Assembly (NCBI GenBank): GCA_019973155.2
Contig: BPQB01000002.1
Location: forward strand, 310,001 to 374,000
From: Phanerochaete sordida
Lineage: Eukaryota; Basidiomycota; Agaricomycetes; Polyporales; Phanerochaetaceae
Direction of reading: 5' to 3'
Length of the DNA stretch: 64,000 nt
This document shows, piece after piece, positions 33,753 to 44,677 of this stretch. A program made the translations under genes and the position numbers. The first letter of the stretch is position 1. Every line of letters begins with the position of its first letter. Below the pieces are notes generated by a model that saw only the letters and a program-made list of their open reading frames with translations, was not told the origin of the DNA and ran no database searches.

Positions 33753-36166
33753 CTACAGAAGGGCGACAAGTGCAATAATCGAAGCGATCCCGAAGAACAT
33801 ATGTCCCAGAACAGCCGCGCCGTCCGCTGCGCCAGGAGAGCCACCCGAGCTCGACTTCCTAGAGCTCGCAGCCTTGGTGACAGCAGCCTGCAGGTTGGGG
33901 GGAACCGAGGTGGCCTGGACCATCTGCGTATAGTTGACGTTCGTCGGCAGCTTCCCGTTCGCAGAGGAGTAGGACGCGATCTTGCTGAAGTCCCACGTCG
34001 GAACGGCGGACTGCGCGGCGAGCAGCGTCCCCGTGGTCTTCGGCACGCCTGTGACTGTCGGCGATGTCGACGCCGAAGACGCGACCGGCGATGCGCCCGA
34101 CATCACAGCCGACGACGCAGCCGACGATGCGACCGATGACGCAACTGACGACGCAGCCGACGGCGCGTTGGCCGAGCTATCGTCATCGGCGAGGACGAAG
34201 CACGAGGTCTTGTTGATCCCGAGCGCAGGCGTGAAGGGGATGTCCTTCTCGAAGAGCATATAGTCCGCGCTCTGCGGGAAGCCGAAGCTGAGGAGACCCA
34301 TGTCATCGTACTCGGTCGTGGTACTGAGGGCCATGCCCGAGGCGACAACGAATGCGGTGCCAAAAGACTCGAAGTCGTCTTCGCCGACGGGGTTGCAGGC
34401 GCGGTTCACACCGGCCTCCAGCGAGGCATTGATGGCGACCTGCGGCATGTTCGTTACCAGGCGCAGTGCCCCACCGCCAAGACCCACTGGATGGCGAATC
34501 AGACTTCGTGGGCATTGAGCTGAGAATGGAACCTACGGATCTCGAGAGAGACTTCAGCATATGGAGAGAGGGCGATGCTAGTAGCTATATCAAGTTCTCC
34601 TGCGTTAACACGGAACGGAATCTGGTCAACGCTTGCGGTGTCCCTGTAATATAATCAGCCAGGCCTCTATCTTCCATTTGACCGATATCCTACCATCCCG
34701 TCGCTGAAAATGTCGGGTCGAAGCTTCCATCAATAGGATTGAGCAAATCAATGGTAGCAAAAGCGCCGTCCGCAACCTACCCCTGATAAATTAAACAGAC
34801 ACTCCGCGGGCGACGATACAACACTTACGTGAGCCACTGCACCGTACGTGAAGTTGATGTCGCTGGTGACGGCAAGGTCGAAAGCGATCTTGATTCCAAC
34901 CGAAGGCCCAAGATTTATCAAAGTAGGCAGCTGTATGAAGTGGATAAATACGAAATGGTAGCTCACTGGTCGATCATGAACGCACAATTAATCCAGGGCC
35001 GACGAGCACCTCCAGGATCCTGAGTACCATACATCAGCGCAGATCGTTGCTCTTGGCAGAGGACCAGCACATACTTATAACTTTCACTAGCTTGAATTCC
35101 CTCCGCGACAGCAAGCTCGAGTTCGATCTCTTGCTGAAAGTGATCCAGGGTCAAGTTCATGCCAAAGTTGGTGAACGTAGAGCACGGCTGAGTCGCATTT
35201 GTGCACGATGGATTGATGACGTCGACATCGAAGTTTAGACCTATCGTGACATTCGAGGAGAACATGCAGTCGGCGCATGTCAGAGCGATCTGGGCATCGG
35301 TGAGCTGGCTATATGCGACGTCAATCTACGCGCGCCTTTGGAATGAGTTGCAGCACACCTAACGTTGTTGGCAGTGGCGTCATTCAGAGTTGTGTTGGGC
35401 GGGAAAAGCGGGAATCGAGGGCCGGCCGCCGGATGAAAGCCGAACGGGAGCAATGGGTGGAGGCCCGATTCATACGCGCGCCGCCACAGACCAACAGGGC
35501 CGCGCTGGGCGGGGACCTGGCCTCCGCCGTGGTTATACGTCACGCCGAACGACTTAGCTATGTAACGCATTTCCACTGGCTCGACGATCATGTTCATCCT
35601 CAAGGTAGAGAAGTCTGGGACTGTCGTGATAACCCTGTGGAATGGCTGTCAGTCGCTGGCCACACCCCAAGCAAGGGATGAGCACGTACCGCCAGGCGCC
35701 GCGCTCCCCATTCGCGTTGCACCCAGCATGGCATGTGATCACAAAAGAGCCTTGAATAGTAGCCCACTCTTGAGCCGCAAGAGCGAAGGCGGGCTCATCA
35801 ATGAAATCGAACGCGATGACATCCCAGAGCGCGCTGGAGACGTATCCGCTGCACGATACGCCGCTGAGAATCCGGTCGAAGTCCTCGACAAGGATGATCG
35901 GCTTTTCGTCGTATGCGTGTATGGTCACGGCTGCAGTCGGGGGATGCTGCGGCGCTGGATGGGACATCAGCGAAGACGGCGGTGGCGCTGAAGTTGCACT
36001 GACTAATTGCATACTCTAAGACGATCGTGCCCTTGGGAGCAATGTCCCACCTTGATGCAGAACGGCGCTCGAGGGCCGTCATGGACTTCCTTGCGACAAG
36101 GATGGGGCCAGTCGCAGCAGCAATGGCCACCAGACTCGCTATAACAATGAAGCATAAGACACGCAT
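33753..36166 (-). CDS. Secreted, probably GPI-anchored cell-surface protein of unknown function
   Basis: Start 36166 gives a signal peptide, MRVLCFIVIASLVAIAAATG. Exons downstream hold AYDEKPIILVEDFDRILSGV and FDFIDEPAFALAAQEWATIQ, MNMIVEPVEMRYIAKSFGVT, a Cys-rich stretch (CADCMFSSNVTIGLNFDVDV and CTNATQPCSTF), a region with NFTYGAVAHVSVVSS, and a last exon with EDDFESFGTAFVVASGMALS. A Ser/Ala/Thr repeat (34100-34180) and a C-terminal hydrophobic tail (GHMFFGIASIIALVALL) after SSSGGSPGAADG suggest GPI attachment. Several N-x-S/T sites. Similar large secreted proteins of fungi are classed under DUF families; I cannot assign one with certainty. Exon joins between 34490 and 35750 are approximate. 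Confidence 0.65.
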
Positions 36167-36426
36167 TTCTGCGGCGAGGGAAGAAGTAGTGTAGGGGCTG
36201 AGGTTAGTCCTCTGTGCGCTATGGGCCTCGTTATATACGATCATATATCGGGAAACAAGTACCGTACCTCGCTACATTCCGCACACATTTCCTTTGGTTC
36301 TTCCATGGCATCTAATGACAGGTAACACGCTTTACTGGCATTGCAGCGCAGTGCATGGATGCAGATGTAACTGCCATCTGGCTGGGAAGACTGTCAGAGA
36401 AGATTCATTTGGCGCCAACGACCGTC

Positions 36427-36917
36427 AGTCGGCAGCTTGTAAGTAACAGCATTTCAACTTCAGGGGAAGGTGTAGAAATGGATCAAAGGATCCACCGCTT
36501 TTTGCTAGTTCCATAGCTACTGCGGCAAGCTAAGATATTGGCGCATCGTAGACACGGGAGTGAGACAGTCTGTAGGCAGCCGGAGTTCAGGTACTCACCG
36601 TCAGGCATTGTGAAAACCATGTATGCGAATGTCCACGAATCAGGGCCTGAGGATATCGCTGTAATGAATCCAGCTAGGGTCCAGCAATTTAAGATCATAC
36701 CTATTAGCATGCATACCCTGATACGCTGCGCGTAGAGCCCTCGTGACAACACGTGGAAGGCTGATGCATCCGGGGCACTGCAGAGCGTATCGTCTCGGAG
36801 ATGAGTCTCTAGTTCGTTTCCGGGCGCGGGGACCTGGAAGCACATTGTGGTCCTGGGCCCTGGCACGTACATGAGAGTTGGAGGCCGTAAACGGGAAACC
36901 TCAGACTGACCTGGCAC
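36427..36917 (-). CDS. Possible membrane-protein fragment, doubtful
   Basis: Minus-strand open stretch with one clear hydrophobic helix (IRVCMLIGMILNCWTLAGFI) followed by AISSGPDSWTFAYMVFTMPD. A gtgagt donor (about 36601) can join to an acceptor (about 36520) and continue as AMELAKSGGSFDPFLHLP to a stop at about 36430. No start codon in good context and no family recognised. It may be a gene relic or an exon of an unresolved gene reaching upstream. Confidence 0.3.
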
Positions 36918-37353
36918 TCACCGCGTGCACATAAGTTCATGGCTAAAGGTTCCCGAAGGAGAGAACGAAGACGAGACGCAGCTTCACACTTTCAACGTGG
37001 TTTCCAGGTACCGGCCCGGAGGAGTTTCCGAACCTACCGCCGCACGGAGTGAGAAGGGCCATGCATATTTTCCACCTACGCTACGGTAGGTTTGTTCGCA
37101 GCCTACAGCGCTCAAAATATTGGTGAACCATATTGAGAGACATGAAGACTTGACCGCTGAGCGCGGAGCGTAAGTGCTCTCAAGATGTGCAGAACTTTTG
37201 ACCGTGGGGACAGGCCGTTGTAGTTGAAGTCAGGCCTCCTGGCAATTCAATCACGAAGGTTTTGGCCGTCCAGAGTATCGTCTGTAAAGGATGCTTGTTA
37301 TAAGACGGAAAGTAGGGATATTTGGCCACGAAGGTTTTCATCGCCGCGAGCCA
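36918..37353. other. Intergenic region
   Basis: About 430 nt. The motif cacgaaggtttt occurs twice (about 37253 and 37327); no coding exon seen. Confidence 0.35.
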
Positions 37354-38969
37354 TTACCATTCCCTCAGGGAGCCGTCTACCCCAGTCCATACTTCATTCC
37401 TCCACGCTTTGTCCTGAACGTACTGAGCCGCGGTATCACGGACCAGAGCCTCGTTGATCTCAATGCCAAGGCCGGGGCCTAGCCAACAGCGTCAGACTTG
37501 GAAATTAGTAAGTCGCCAAAGACACAAACCTGAGAGAGCCTCGACGTATCCGTCCTTCACGGCGAAGACAGCAGAATCCACGACATACGTGAAAAGATCA
37601 GCTCCCTGGTTGTAGTGTATCTGGAATGGTATGAGATGAGTTCCGCGTTTTGCTTGTGACAATCGAACGTTTACTCACCTGCCAGCTCATCTCTTGGATC
37701 ACGACTGGACAAACGAGCGTCAGCTTCGACTGCGAGACACAGCGACGCTTTCACATACAATTCGGCGCTGCAACATCGACTTGCATGCAGGCGGCGAGCG
37801 CGATTGGGCCAAGCGGACAGTGGGGGGCGAGCGCGACGTCGTAGATCTCGGTGAGTGAGGCAATGCGATGCAGTTCGCTGATCCCTCCGCAATGAGAAAC
37901 CTATCTGTCGCGTCAGTTTTTTCGTCAGTCGGTAGATGAGAGACGCTCACGTCTGGCTGGGCAATGTCGATCGCTCGACGCTCCAGATACGGCCGGAAGT
38001 CGTGTCTGGTGTAGAGTCGCTCGCCGAGGGCGATGGGTGTCGCAACCATTTGGGCGAGATCCGCAATCTCCTCCGGCTGCGTGGGCAAAAGCGGCTCCTC
38101 GATGAACATGGGGTTGAGGGGCTGTAGTAGCTTGGCGAGCTGCTTCGCCATGCCTTTGTGTAGACGTCCGTGGAAGTCAACGCCGACATCGAGACCAAGC
38201 GATCGCACATCGCGGACACGCGCAACAGTATCCGTCAAAACGTTTGGAGAGTCGATCCAGTCTACTGCGCCTGTCGAGGGCTCAGCAGTCGGGTGTGCAC
38301 GCAGTGCAAGGAGCATACCGGTTCCGTTCATCTTGACCGCGGTGAAGCCTTGCTCTTTGCGCTTAGCAGCACCTTCCAGCACGGCCTGAGGAGTGTCTCC
38401 GCCGATCCATCCATAGACTTTGACTCTGTCGCGGACTTTGCCTCCGAGTAGCTGCCACACCGGAACGCCGAGCTTTTTGCCTTTAATATCCCATAGGGCG
38501 ATGTCCAGCCCGGACAAAGCAGACTTAGAACGACGACACGTCAGTATCGTAACTTGAATATATCTCATCGTACTCACCATGAGCACTGGCCCACCGCGAT
38601 AAAAGCGGGAGCGATAGGCATGTTGCCAGATGTCTTGGATGCGGTCACCATCCCAGCCGACGAACGTTTCGCGTAGAGCTGCTGAGGCACCCTCCACAGC
38701 TTCGGTATGCCCTGCAGCATGAAGGGATCAGTGCAGTCCTTCTCTGACGTCGCCCCCGCGGGGAAGGTACCTTCCAAGGAGCTTTCACCCCAACCAACGA
38801 GTCCTCCCTCTGTCTCCACGCGTACGAAGAGCCATCGGGGAGGCAGACGAAAGATCTGAGGCAGACAAAGCAGCGGATAGTGGTGGTATCACTCGTTGGA
38901 TCGCGTACGTATACTTGCGCGAATGCGCACCTCGAGGTTCACAATCTTACTGGAGGGCAGCGGGGACAT
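37354..38969 (-). CDS. Enolase-superfamily sugar-acid dehydratase, D-galactonate dehydratase type
   Basis: Mg-dependent dehydration of an aldonic acid to a 2-keto-3-deoxy acid; cytosolic. Start 38969 gives [13 protein letters not shown], spliced (gtgcgc to cctcag) to [20 protein letters not shown]. The DgoD N-terminus has the same RLPPRW pattern. Then [20 protein letters not shown], the capping/barrel start [20 protein letters not shown] with VYGWIGGD, the acid/base and metal pair VGVDFHGR, metal ligands FIEEPL and ALGERLY, the catalytic His of [14 protein letters not shown], and [20 protein letters not shown]. Ends DGSLREW at 37354. An insert ([20 protein letters not shown]) is longer than in bacterial DgoD. 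Substrate could be another aldonate of the same superfamily branch. Confidence 0.82.
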
Positions 38970-39391
38970 CTGTACGCTTGCTTTGGGGTCATTCCGCACC
39001 CTTGCATCCCGCGAGGGCTTTATATCCGGCGAGAGGGTAAGACCCTCATACGTAGTTGGTGATCAGCTGTTCTGCGCGGCGGTCCGACGACGATGAAAAC
39101 GCGGTCAGCGTGAGGTCGTTGCGCCGAGACCCGGTGCTGCAACGAAGACCGCGCATGTCCGATGCCGAGTCATCTCCCCGGCCTAGATGTGTATACGTCC
39201 AGCAGCGTGCGAGCAGCGATAGTCTCGTGGTCGCACAGGCGTGGTCGACGTCGCGGACAGAGATGGTGATAGCGGCAACACACCGCTGGGCGCTTCACTG
39301 CTTCCGTCTCGCCCTCACCACGTCCCGCTGGCACACCCTGCCAACCCTGGCCTGCTAACTTATAATCTCGTATTCTCGGCATAATCTCACC

Positions 39392-40223
39392 ATGCGTACG
39401 GCACTGCGCCTGTCGCATCTGTCTGCTCTCCTTCTGACGACCCTGCTGCTGCTCTGCACGGCCCCCACACACGCGATCAAGTTCGAGCTGCAGGCGTACC
39501 GCTACCCACCAGCGAAGTGCGTCTGGAACAACGCCCATGCGGGCGCACTGGTCATAGTGACCGCGAACGTCGGCCCTGGCGACGGCCAGCGCGTTGACAT
39601 CGAAATTGTGGACTCTGGCCCGGAGAAGAACGTCTACCTGAGCAAACGTGGAATCAATGGCGAGGCGCGGTTCGCTATCACAGCGCATACGGATGAGGGA
39701 GACGTAGGGGTCTGCTTCAAGAACTATCTTGACGTCGGTGCGTGGCAGCGGGTCTTGATACTGCCCTTCGCGAGCTCATTCGCACGCTTCTACACAGCCG
39801 AAGGCGGCCAGACACGAAAGCGTGTCATTGACCTAGACGTCGATATTGGCGCAGACGCTGTCGACTACAAGTACGTCTTCCACACATCCCTTCGCCGGTA
39901 TCTGCTTACATGTTTGCTCAGTGCCATCGCAAATCAAGAATCGCTGTCAGCACTCGAGACCGAGATGCGGAAACTCGAGGGTGTTGTGAAGGAGATTGTA
40001 GACGAGATGAACTACCTCAAGAAGCGTGAAGAGAGATTTCAGTCAACGAACAGTGCGTTACATTGACCCTCGCATCAGTCTGCAAGCTAATATATGTGTA
40101 GTGTCGACGAGGAAGCGAGTGCAGAAGTTCGCATGGTTCACCCTCGTGGCGCTCATTTGCTTGGGCGTATGGCAAATATTCCACCTCCGCGCATTCTTCA
40201 AACGCAAGTACCTCATTGATTGA
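39392..40223 (+). CDS. ERV25: p24/EMP24 family cargo receptor (Erv25-like, p24 delta)
   Basis: ER-Golgi type I membrane protein that packages GPI proteins and other cargo in COPII vesicles. ATG 39392 opens a signal peptide (LSALLLTTLLLLCTAPTHA) followed at once by IKFELQA. The GOLD domain has the Cys pair at about KCVWNN and GVCFKNYLD. An open intron at about 39740-39799 (gtgcgt to acacag) is followed by EGGQTRKRVIDLDVDIGADA. The coiled coil is LETEMRKLEGVVKEIVDEMN; the membrane segment is WFTLVALICLGVWQIFHL; the cytosolic tail FFKRKYLID has the FF and basic residues used for COPII/COPI binding. Three introns; length about 210 residues, as usual. Confidence 0.93.
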
Positions 40224-40456
40224 GGGATTCACGATGCTGTGATGTCTTAGTGTTCATAGTCGCTTTTATACACTGGGTACAAATCGCGCTGTGCTGGCTG
40301 AGCCCTCACTTTGACGCGTCGCAGAACGATCCGAAGTCTGTCCTTGCCCTCGCGTGCATCACCCAGAGCACACAGCGCTTCAGGGACTCCACGGTGTCAT
40401 CGTCCTCATGGCACTCCTACGGCGTGCGAAATTCTCGTTGCGTTGAAAGCTACATG

Positions 40457-42805
40457 TTAATCAAGATCAAGTGTGTCCTCCTCGGCGTCCAGCTCGGATT
40501 GCCTCGAGACACGGTTCTTTACGAACCCAATCTCCCGGCTAAGTGCAGGGTAATTGGCGTAGCGTTCCTGCATGTCGCCGAGATCCTTGAGGATCGTGTC
40601 GGCGATGTCCCACTCGCCACGCCGGCGGAGATCGTGGAGGATGATGATCACGAGCTCTGGGCTGAAAGTCTGGCGGTACTCGGAGAATTTCTGGTAATAA
40701 AGCACAGCCGATTGCACGGCCTCCTTGCGTGGGTTTGCGAGGCATGCTTTGACGAGGTCCATCGTCGCGGTCGCGCTGCGGCTCGGGTTTCGACCCGACG
40801 CGCGCATTTTCCGGAGCATTTTTGCACGGAGGACGCGTGTGCGCGCGGGGTGCAGCGCGGCGCAGCGCTCTATTGCACAGAGCACAACGAGATACGCCAG
40901 CTCAGTCGGCGGCGTGAACTGCAGATCGCGCTCGAGGTGCTCGAGCACGCCGATCGCGGCTTCGAACGCGTCGTCCCGCGCAAGCTCCGTTAGGTGCTTG
41001 AGCAGCGTAAGAGAGTTATCTAAGTCGAGTACGATGTGATGCTGCTTGAGTAGCGCGAAGACCAAAGCTACTGCGTCCTCGCGAGCAGGGTACAGCGCAG
41101 CCAGGAGGACTGCTGCAGTGGAGGTGTCGACGGCGATACCTGACGCGCTCAGCTCAGCGAAAGTGGCGCTGATGCTTTTGAGGTCGCGCTGTTTTGCAAA
41201 ATATCGCATGAAGATGTTGTAGGTCTCGACAGTTGGCCGTGGGCCGTGGGTTGCCATGCGGTCGAAGATGGCTCGTGCGGGTTGGGTCAGGTCGACGCGT
41301 AGGAGACGGTCAAGCACGGTATGAAACACAGAAAGTACGCTCGGGTCTTCGGCTGGGTACGGTTCTTTCCCTACGCGCCCCTTGAACTTGTCAAAAAGGT
41401 GGAGCGCATCCTTGGTACGGTTCTCCCCAAAGAGTGACGCGATGTACGCCGAGTAAGCCTCGGGACCAGGCCAGCGGACGACGCCTTGCAGCATGTTCCA
41501 TGTCGCCTCGGCACGGTCGTACCTGCCTATGGAGGTGAAGGCAGTGATAGCAGCGACCCACACGCACGTCGGTATGGGGTGTAGCAGTGTAGTGATGCCG
41601 GCCCAAATATTGTGTGCAGATGTCTCCCCGCGCCGCGTGCGTATAAGTCCCGAGATATATACGGCCCAGAGCTCAGGGTCCATGATGACGTGTGTCTCCG
41701 TCGGCGGCTCTCTGCCCTGCTGAACAATGAGCGTGTCTTCGCGCAAGCATTCATCGAGAACGGCTCGCACTCCTCGCTGAAGCGAAAGCGATTCCGCGTT
41801 CGAGGCAGTGATGCGCTCTATGTTCCGAGCGGTATCTTGAAGGGGTTTCAGACACTTCCACAAACTGTCAAGGCGCGATGTGTAGATGAGAGCCTTGTCG
41901 TGGAGGGCACGATCCCCGTTGATGCTTGGCAGATCCCTTCGAACCCGTATGTATGGAGAGCGGATGCGAGCGTTTCGGCAAAGCAATCGCGCTGCAAGAG
42001 GGAACGAGTCCACCATAGCGCACGCGGTGATGATATACGCGACCGATGTGGAATGATGGAATGAACGGAGTCCAAGACAACTGACGATCTTCGAGTAGCC
42101 CCGGCCGAGACGCGCGTTGTGAAAGCGGCCTATAAAGGCGTTGTGACCCTCGAGAAGAGCATCCACGTATTCGAAAAGCGAAATCGCCAGGTCGGGCCTT
42201 CCAATCGACAGATACTGGTGGTAGCGCGCCCAGAGGCCTGCATTGTTTCCGTAATTCCTTACCGCCGCAAATGCTGCGATTTCATCGATGGTCGTCATTG
42301 AAGTATTTTCGGAGGAATTAGTGGCAGGGAAGCCAGCTGCGATGAGATCGGAATAGGGAGATAAGCATTTCAAGTGCATGAAGTTCAAGGGGGAGAGCTG
42401 TTTCAATGATGCCCAAAGCAAAGAGACGTGGTCCATATTGCCGCTGCGAAGAGCTACCAGAAGCTGCTGGTGAATTTCGTGGATCGACTTGACTCTCTCC
42501 TCGGCAGCTTCGAGCTGGTCAAGGCGCGGGGCATCGTCCTGCTCGCCGCCAGTGGTTATGTAGTCGTAGTACGGACCGGGTGAGCTTTGAAAGAAGACAA
42601 TGCGAGGAATATCTCCCTCCGCACTTTCCGCAGCGGCCCCGAGAAGAAGATTATCCCGAAGTTGTCCGCCTGGAGTGTTGTATAGCTTCGCGGTGACGGA
42701 GAGGTTGCGAGCTTGTAAGCTGCCCAATGTCACCGTTTGCTCACGCGAGCAGCCAGCTGGGTAGATTGCATGGCGGTTTACGAGCAGAAAGTATCTTCGC
42801 AGCAT
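40457..42805 (-). CDS. Pentatricopeptide-repeat protein, probably mitochondrial
   Basis: A single long exon of about 780 codons. The upstream Met at 42856 is in frame, but the Met at 42805 begins MLRRYFLLVNRHAIYPAG, a basic, hydrophobic presequence suited to mitochondrial import. The C-terminal half contains PPR-like helical hairpins: YDRAEATWNMLQGVVRWPGP, EAYSAYIASLFGENRTKDAL, QPARAIFDRMATHGPRPTVE, TYNIFMRYFAKQRDLKSISA. It ends acidic (LDAEEDTLDLD). PPR proteins bind organellar RNA and act in its maturation or translation; the RNA target cannot be read. Unusual here in having no introns. Its 5' end faces the divergent membrane-protein gene at 43632. Confidence 0.8.
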   Translation of the reverse strand: MLRRYFLLVNRHAIYPAGCSREQTVTLGSLQARNLSVTAKLYNTPGGQLRDNLLLGAAAESAEGDIPRIVFFQSSPGPYYDYITTGGEQDDAPRLDQLEAAEERVKSIHEIHQQLLVALRSGNMDHVSLLWASLKQLSPLNFMHLKCLSPYSDLIAAGFPATNSSENTSMTTIDEIAAFAAVRNYGNNAGLWARYHQYLSIGRPDLAISLFEYVDALLEGHNAFIGRFHNARLGRGYSKIVSCLGLRSFHHSTSVAYIITACAMVDSFPLAARLLCRNARIRSPYIRVRRDLPSINGDRALHDKALIYTSRLDSLWKCLKPLQDTARNIERITASNAESLSLQRGVRAVLDECLREDTLIVQQGREPPTETHVIMDPELWAVYISGLIRTRRGETSAHNIWAGITTLLHPIPTCVWVAAITAFTSIGRYDRAEATWNMLQGVVRWPGPEAYSAYIASLFGENRTKDALHLFDKFKGRVGKEPYPAEDPSVLSVFHTVLDRLLRVDLTQPARAIFDRMATHGPRPTVETYNIFMRYFAKQRDLKSISATFAELSASGIAVDTSTAAVLLAALYPAREDAVALVFALLKQHHIVLDLDNSLTLLKHLTELARDDAFEAAIGVLEHLERDLQFTPPTELAYLVVLCAIERCAALHPARTRVLRAKMLRKMRASGRNPSRSATATMDLVKACLANPRKEAVQSAVLYYQKFSEYRQTFSPELVIIILHDLRRRGEWDIADTILKDLGDMQERYANYPALSREIGFVKNRVSRQSELDAEEDTLDLD

Positions 42806-43538
42806 TCTGCACGGGCAAGAATCAGCTTGCGAAGAACACTTCGAGCCTGCCAGCACGCACCGCGCGCCTGCCTTGCGAGTCGTGGTGCCGCGGTAGCAAG
42901 GCGCAGGAGGAGTACGCGCTGGACATAGAGCAATATAGGCGCATTGGCCGACTATTCTTGAGTAATATCATAAGGACAACCTACCCGTTTGACAAGGTGG
43001 TGGTAGATGCCAACAAGGAGCCCGCGCCACGAAGGCCTTGCAGATTCGATCCCCGCTCATCTCCGATCGCCCGGAGCAGCTCCGCTACGAAGCGCCACTC
43101 GGTCTGCTTGACTTCCTACTACGTGCGCGAGGGAAATCGAATTTCAGGCAGAAAATAACACGACTCTTTGCTGACATCTCGTATCAGCTCCTGGTATGGC
43201 ATGAATCCTCTTGTTGGCAGCCCAGGCTTGGTGCTACGGCTCCTCGCGAGCTGGTCAACAGGAGGCTGTCACTGGCTGGTACTACTTGGTGCTCGAAATC
43301 ATGGTCTCTTCAAGGATATGGCCCGCAGTCGAAACTGATATCTTGGAGCTTGCATCACTCATAGATTCCGCTCGTTCGGACGCATATCGCTCTTCTGACG
43401 TCCCCTCTAGGCGCACCAAGGGCCGCCACAAAAGCGCCCACAAGGTCTGCCAACGTTTTGTGGCGTTACCAGGGCGTTAGGGTCGCTCCCAGTGGTCCGC
43501 TCCGACTATCACTTGCATGCTCGGCTGCAAAGGGATGC
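42806..43538. other. Divergent promoter region
   Basis: About 730 nt between the PPR gene and the membrane-protein gene. No supported exon. A cgattcgatcccc-like string near 43044 is not part of a tRNA fold. Confidence 0.4.
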
Positions 43539-43545
43539 TATATAA
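43539..43545 (+). promoter_or_regulatory. TATA box that decides the start of the next gene
   Basis: tatataa ends 3 nt before an in-frame ATG (43548), which is therefore unlikely to be in the mRNA. The next in-frame ATG, 43632, sits about 90 nt downstream, a normal distance. Confidence 0.55.
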
Positions 43546-43631
43546 CAATGCTCTCGCGGCTCCCTGCTCTGCCCGCGTTTTATGACTTGACCTCGTATCG
43601 CCCGAGCGCAGCCACTTTTAAGCCTTCACTC

Positions 43632-44469
43632 ATGCAGGCGAGCTTCCCAGATGCATCAGCCGTTCAGCGGAAGACGCTGATCACGCGCGAAATATCTGTC
43701 GTCGGCGCTGCAAGCTTTGCTATAGCCGGAATCGTTGGATTCATCGGCTTCCTCGTCATCTGCGTCGCCTTCAGCTCCTGCTACCGACGCCGGATCGCAC
43801 GACACGAGGCCGACCTGCTTGCTCGTGTGACCACTCACAAGGACGCAGGGCGGCCTCAGCTCTGGGACATATATCTCCCTGGGCTAGAGAAGACCTCAGA
43901 GGGACGTGCAAGCACGGACTGGGAGCAGCTGTTGGTGAGTATGAAGCCTTGCTTTGCTGCACCAGCGCTCCCCTGACGCGTGCCACTACAGCCTCTGGCC
44001 ATGAAGGTTCAGACGAACTCAGGGAAGCTCATACGCACGCCTCTGACGCTGAGGCAGATGCCTCTGGTCCGCCCAGGATGCTCTGTGGCCGCATGGTGCG
44101 TCCCACATTCATGCCGCTCGCCATGAGTGCTCATTGCGCGCCCCTGCAGGTTCAGGCCCTGGCCCTCCCGCTACCCTTCGGTGCCGCACGTCGCCGCAGA
44201 AAAGCCCGCGCAAATCCCACAAGCTTCTGTCGCAGAGGCTCGCGGCAGCAGACCTGACGGCGGCAGAAGTCGCGATCCTTGTCGCGATGCCGTCACCCCC
44301 CGCAGTGTGCAGGCGCCAGGCGCCCCTGGATATCCGGACGGAGTGCGCTGTGGGCACTTCGATGCTGCCCTATCACCGGAAGTCGGAGTGAGTTTATGAG
44401 GATCTCGATTGCCCTGTCACTGACGCTATTGCGACTGCCAGCCCCTCCATAAGGCGTGTCATTGCCTAA
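43632..44469 (+). CDS. Small single-pass membrane protein, unknown function
   Basis: Starts MQASFPDASAVQRKTLITRE. One membrane helix, AASFAIAGIVGFIGFLVICV, is followed by a basic cytosolic stretch CYRRRIARHEADLLARV and a conserved-looking DIYLPGLEKTSEGRASTDWE. Introns at about 43936 (gtgagt), 44097 (gtgcgt) and 44394 (gtgagt). In the third exon the frame reading AAEVAILVAMPSPPA is preferred, because V-A-V/I-L-I/V-A-M-P-S-P recurs in homologues I recall. The last mini-exon reads DPSIRRVIA and stops at 44467-44469. The phase of the middle exon (43991-44096) is not settled. Converges on the nitrite reductase gene; no link to nitrate metabolism is evident. Confidence 0.6.
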
Positions 44470-44677
44470 ATCACAACATGTTCCGGTCAAACTGCGCGTC
44501 AGCCTCAGAGTCGCCTGGGCCTCCCGCGAGCTCCGTTGTTACAAGTTCTGTTCCTTACAAAGTCGACCGGCGTAATCCCAGGCATCCTAATAGTAGCGAT
44601 ACAGAGCTGTCATCCAAACCAAGTTCCCGTTGACAAACAAATTCCAGAAAGTCCTCTGACGAGGCTCCATTCAGCCG

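Noticed and set aside
42805..42856. Upstream Met of the PPR protein as start
   Set aside because: The Cys/Ser-rich 17-residue extension is not a typical mitochondrial presequence, whereas the Met at 42805 begins one.
43030..43060. tRNA T-arm-like string gattcgatccccg
   Set aside because: The five bases on each side of the loop do not pair, and no acceptor stem or anticodon arm fits around it on either strand.
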